From positions 1 to 8,608 of the forward strand of contig CAJXRL010000103.1 of the NCBI GenBank assembly GCA_913059105.1: 8,608 nucleotides of DNA. Direction: 5' to 3'. The translations under genes were made by a program, and so were the position numbers. Each line of letters opens with the position of its first letter. Position 1 is the first letter of the stretch. The notes below the pieces were generated by a model. The model saw only the letters and a program-made list of their open reading frames with translations. It had not been told where the DNA came from and did no database searches. This DNA comes from an uncultured Flavobacteriales bacterium. Lineage in GTDB: Bacteria; Bacteroidota; Bacteroidia; Flavobacteriales_E; Vicingaceae. Below are positions 7,126-8,608 of this stretch, in pieces.

Positions 7126-7176
7126 TAATTCAGTTTTTAAGTTTTAACAAATTTGTGAAAATTATAGCGGTTCTCC

Positions 7177-7206
7177 TTGTAATACTGAGATTATTTCTTA
7201 TTCTTG
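7177..7206 (+). promoter_or_regulatory. candidate promoter of the peptidase-rimK operon
   Basis: TTG (7177-7179) and TATTCTTG (7199-7206) are separated by 19 nt, the spacing of the Bacteroidota TTG-N19-TAnnTTTG promoter. The -7 box has one mismatch. A start near 7213 would leave a leader of about 16 nt before the TTG codon at 7229. Confidence 0.4.
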
Positions 7207-7228
7207 ATACACTTATTTTATATATAAA

Positions 7229-7663
7229 TTGAACAAGCCAAAAACCATTTTAGGAAGGACAGAAATTGTTACATTCCCGGACTTAGGAATTGAGAACATT
7301 ACTGCAAAAATTGATACTGGAGCATACTCCACAGCAATTCATGCCAACAAATTCTGGACAGAGACAAAAGAAGGTGTTGAAGAACTTTACTTTCAATTGT
7401 TAGACCCTTCAATAGATGAATTTGTAAATAGGATATATAAAACTGCTAAGTTTTACCGTAAAAAGGTGAGAAGCAGCAATGGAAGAATGGAAGAGCGCTT
7501 CATTCTGAAAACAAAAGTTATGCTTGGAGGTAAATTAAGAACCACCGACCTAAGCTTAACTAACCGTGAAAAAATGAGATATCCTGTTCTTGTAGGACGC
7601 AAAGTATTGGCAAAAGGATATCTAGTGGATGTTTCAAAAAAGAGCATCACAGAAACTAAATAG
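7229..7663 (+). CDS. retropepsin-like aspartic peptidase of the RimK-associated family (PF05618 type)
   Basis: This 144-residue cytosolic protein belongs to the family long labelled 'ATP-dependent zinc protease', later recognised as retropepsin-like. It shows the family marks in order: GRTEIVTFPDLG (9-20), the aspartic-protease motif AKIDTGAYSTAIHA with Asp29-Thr30-Gly31, VRSSNGRMEERFI (80-92) and REKMRYPVLVGRKVL (113-127). Retropepsins carry one DTG per chain and work as dimers; dimerisation here is inferred. The start is a TTG: no ATG lies between the upstream in-frame stop (TGA at 7205) and this codon, and the conserved fold begins a few residues later. It ends 4 nt before rimK, so the two are almost certainly cotranscribed. 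A plausible but unproven job is trimming or processing RimK products. The substrate is unknown. Confidence 0.87.
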   Translation: MNKPKTILGRTEIVTFPDLGIENITAKIDTGAYSTAIHANKFWTETKEGVEELYFQLLDPSIDEFVNRIYKTAKFYRKKVRSSNGRMEERFILKTKVMLGGKLRTTDLSLTNREKMRYPVLVGRKVLAKGYLVDVSKKSITETK

Positions 7664-7667
7664 ACAT

Positions 7668-8576
7668 ATGAAAATCGCAATATTATCACGAAACAAGGAA
7701 TTGTACTCAACAAGAAGATTGGTCGAAGCAGCAGAACAAAGAGGCCATCAAGTGCGCGTATTTGATCATACCAAATTGTATATGGTAAATGAAACAGGTG
7801 AGGCTGCCCTTTATTATGGCAATGAGAAAGTGGTAGGCTACGATGCTGTTATCCCACGAATTGGGGCTTCTGTTACCTTTTACGGTGCAGCTGTTATTCG
7901 TCAGTTCGAAGTTCAGAAGATATTTTGCACCGTTAAATCTGTTGCCTTAACTCGTTCACGAGACAAGCTCAGAAGTTTACAAATTATGTCTCGAGAAGAG
8001 TTGGGAATTCCTAAAACAGCATTTGCGAAGCATCCTAAAGATATTCCGCATTTAATTCGAACAGTAGGCGGTGCGCCTTTGATAATAAAAGTATTAGAAG
8101 GAACTCAAGGTTTAGGTGTTGTTTTGGCAGAAACACAGCAAGCAGCAAAATCTGTAATCGAAGCATTTATGGGCATGAATACCAACATTCTGGTTCAAGA
8201 ATTCATTAAAGAAGCAGGCGGGGCAGATATTCGTGCTTTTGTGGTTGATGGAAAAGTAGTTGGTGCCATGAAACGACAAGGTAAAGAGGGCGAATTCAGA
8301 TCTAACTTACATAGAGGAGGCTCAAGTGCTAGCATTAAATTGAAACGTTCCGAAAACTCAGCTGCAATCAAGGCTGCAAAAGCAATGGGACTGAGTATTG
8401 CAGGGGTAGATATGTTACAATCTTCCAGAGGACCTTTGATTTTAGAGGTAAACTCCTCTCCAGGTTTAGAAGGAATAGAAAATTCTACTAAAGAGGATAT
8501 TGCTGGAAAAATTATTGAGTACTGTGAAAGAAGTGCAGGGGTAAAAGGAAAATTGAGAGATAAGGTTGGAGTTTAG
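7668..8576 (+). CDS. rimK: RimK, ATP-grasp glutamate ligase (ribosomal protein S6 modification)
   Basis: In E. coli RimK adds glutamate residues to the C-terminus of ribosomal protein S6 using ATP. This 302-residue protein has nearly the E. coli length (300). The N-terminal domain begins MKIAILSRN and contains PRIGASVTFYGAAVIRQFE (63-81). The ATP-grasp part starts near TRSRDKLRSLQ with Lys100. Lys141 of IIKVLEGTQGLG, FRSNLHRGG (210-218) and the Mg-binding Asp248, Glu260 and Asn262 (GVDML, LILEVNSSPG) follow. All these residues match E. coli numbering. The ATG at 7668 gives the family's standard N-terminus; an upstream in-frame ATG at 7629 would overlap the peptidase gene and add 13 unrelated residues. 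It is the second gene of a two-gene operon. A glutamate ligase acting on another protein is an alternative. Confidence 0.96.
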   Translation: MKIAILSRNKELYSTRRLVEAAEQRGHQVRVFDHTKLYMVNETGEAALYYGNEKVVGYDAVIPRIGASVTFYGAAVIRQFEVQKIFCTVKSVALTRSRDKLRSLQIMSREELGIPKTAFAKHPKDIPHLIRTVGGAPLIIKVLEGTQGLGVVLAETQQAAKSVIEAFMGMNTNILVQEFIKEAGGADIRAFVVDGKVVGAMKRQGKEGEFRSNLHRGGSSASIKLKRSENSAAIKAAKAMGLSIAGVDMLQSSRGPLILEVNSSPGLEGIENSTKEDIAGKIIEYCERSAGVKGKLRDKVGV

Positions 8577-8603
8577 TTTTTCCCAAAATTAAACTCCAAC
8601 CTT
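8562..8603 (+). terminator. hairpin terminator overlapping the 3' end of rimK
   Basis: A perfect 14-bp inverted repeat, AAGGTTGGAGTTTA (8562-8575) and TAAACTCCAACCTT (8590-8603), has a 14-nt loop. The left arm includes the last rimK codons and most of the stop. Only a short TTT follows (8602-8604) before the window ends, so the T-tract is weak. It may also serve a converging gene beyond the edge. Confidence 0.6.
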
Positions 8604-8608
8604 TATGA

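Overview
The window looks like one end of a draft contig from a Bacteroidota bacterium, probably of the Flavobacteriales type. The evidence is low GC, A-rich translation starts without Shine-Dalgarno sequences, a PUR-alpha-like DUF3276 protein (typical of this phylum), AT-rich intergenic DNA, and a possible promoter of the Bacteroidota form TTG-N19-TAnnTTTG. The first 48 bases are not genomic. They are an Illumina Nextera P7/i7 adapter ending in the Tn5 mosaic end, so the genome starts at about base 49.

Left part (49-2190, + strand): the C-terminal ATPase half of an ABC exporter, cut off by the contig end; a 212-bp spacer with no gene; a small DUF3276 nucleic-acid-binding protein followed by a clear intrinsic terminator; then a gene for a secreted protein with two similar domains, broken by two frameshifts.

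Middle (2212-7125, - strand): transcribed right to left are ettA (ABC-F translation factor), hisS (histidyl-tRNA synthetase) and hutH (histidine ammonia-lyase). The spacers on both sides of hisS carry copies of one repeat family: a TACTTCGACTCCGCTCAGYATGACAA core, in two cases followed by an AT-rich tail of degenerate YGTAAYT units. A second, hairpin-forming repeat ending in a T-run lies in the hisS-hutH spacer.

Right part (7229-8576, + strand): divergent from ettA is a tight two-gene operon with a 4-nt gap, encoding a retropepsin-like peptidase of the RimK-associated family and RimK, the ATP-grasp glutamate ligase. A long hairpin overlaps the rimK stop codon at the window edge.

Four of the intact genes (ettA, hisS, rimK and the RimK-associated peptidase) concern translation or ribosomal-protein modification, and hutH consumes histidine, the substrate of HisS. 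I see no CRISPR array, prophage, toxin-antitoxin pair, defence system, tRNA or rRNA. No convincing new multi-gene system is present. The points most worth checking are the adapter contamination, the decayed two-domain gene, the repeats around hisS, and the peptidase-RimK pair.
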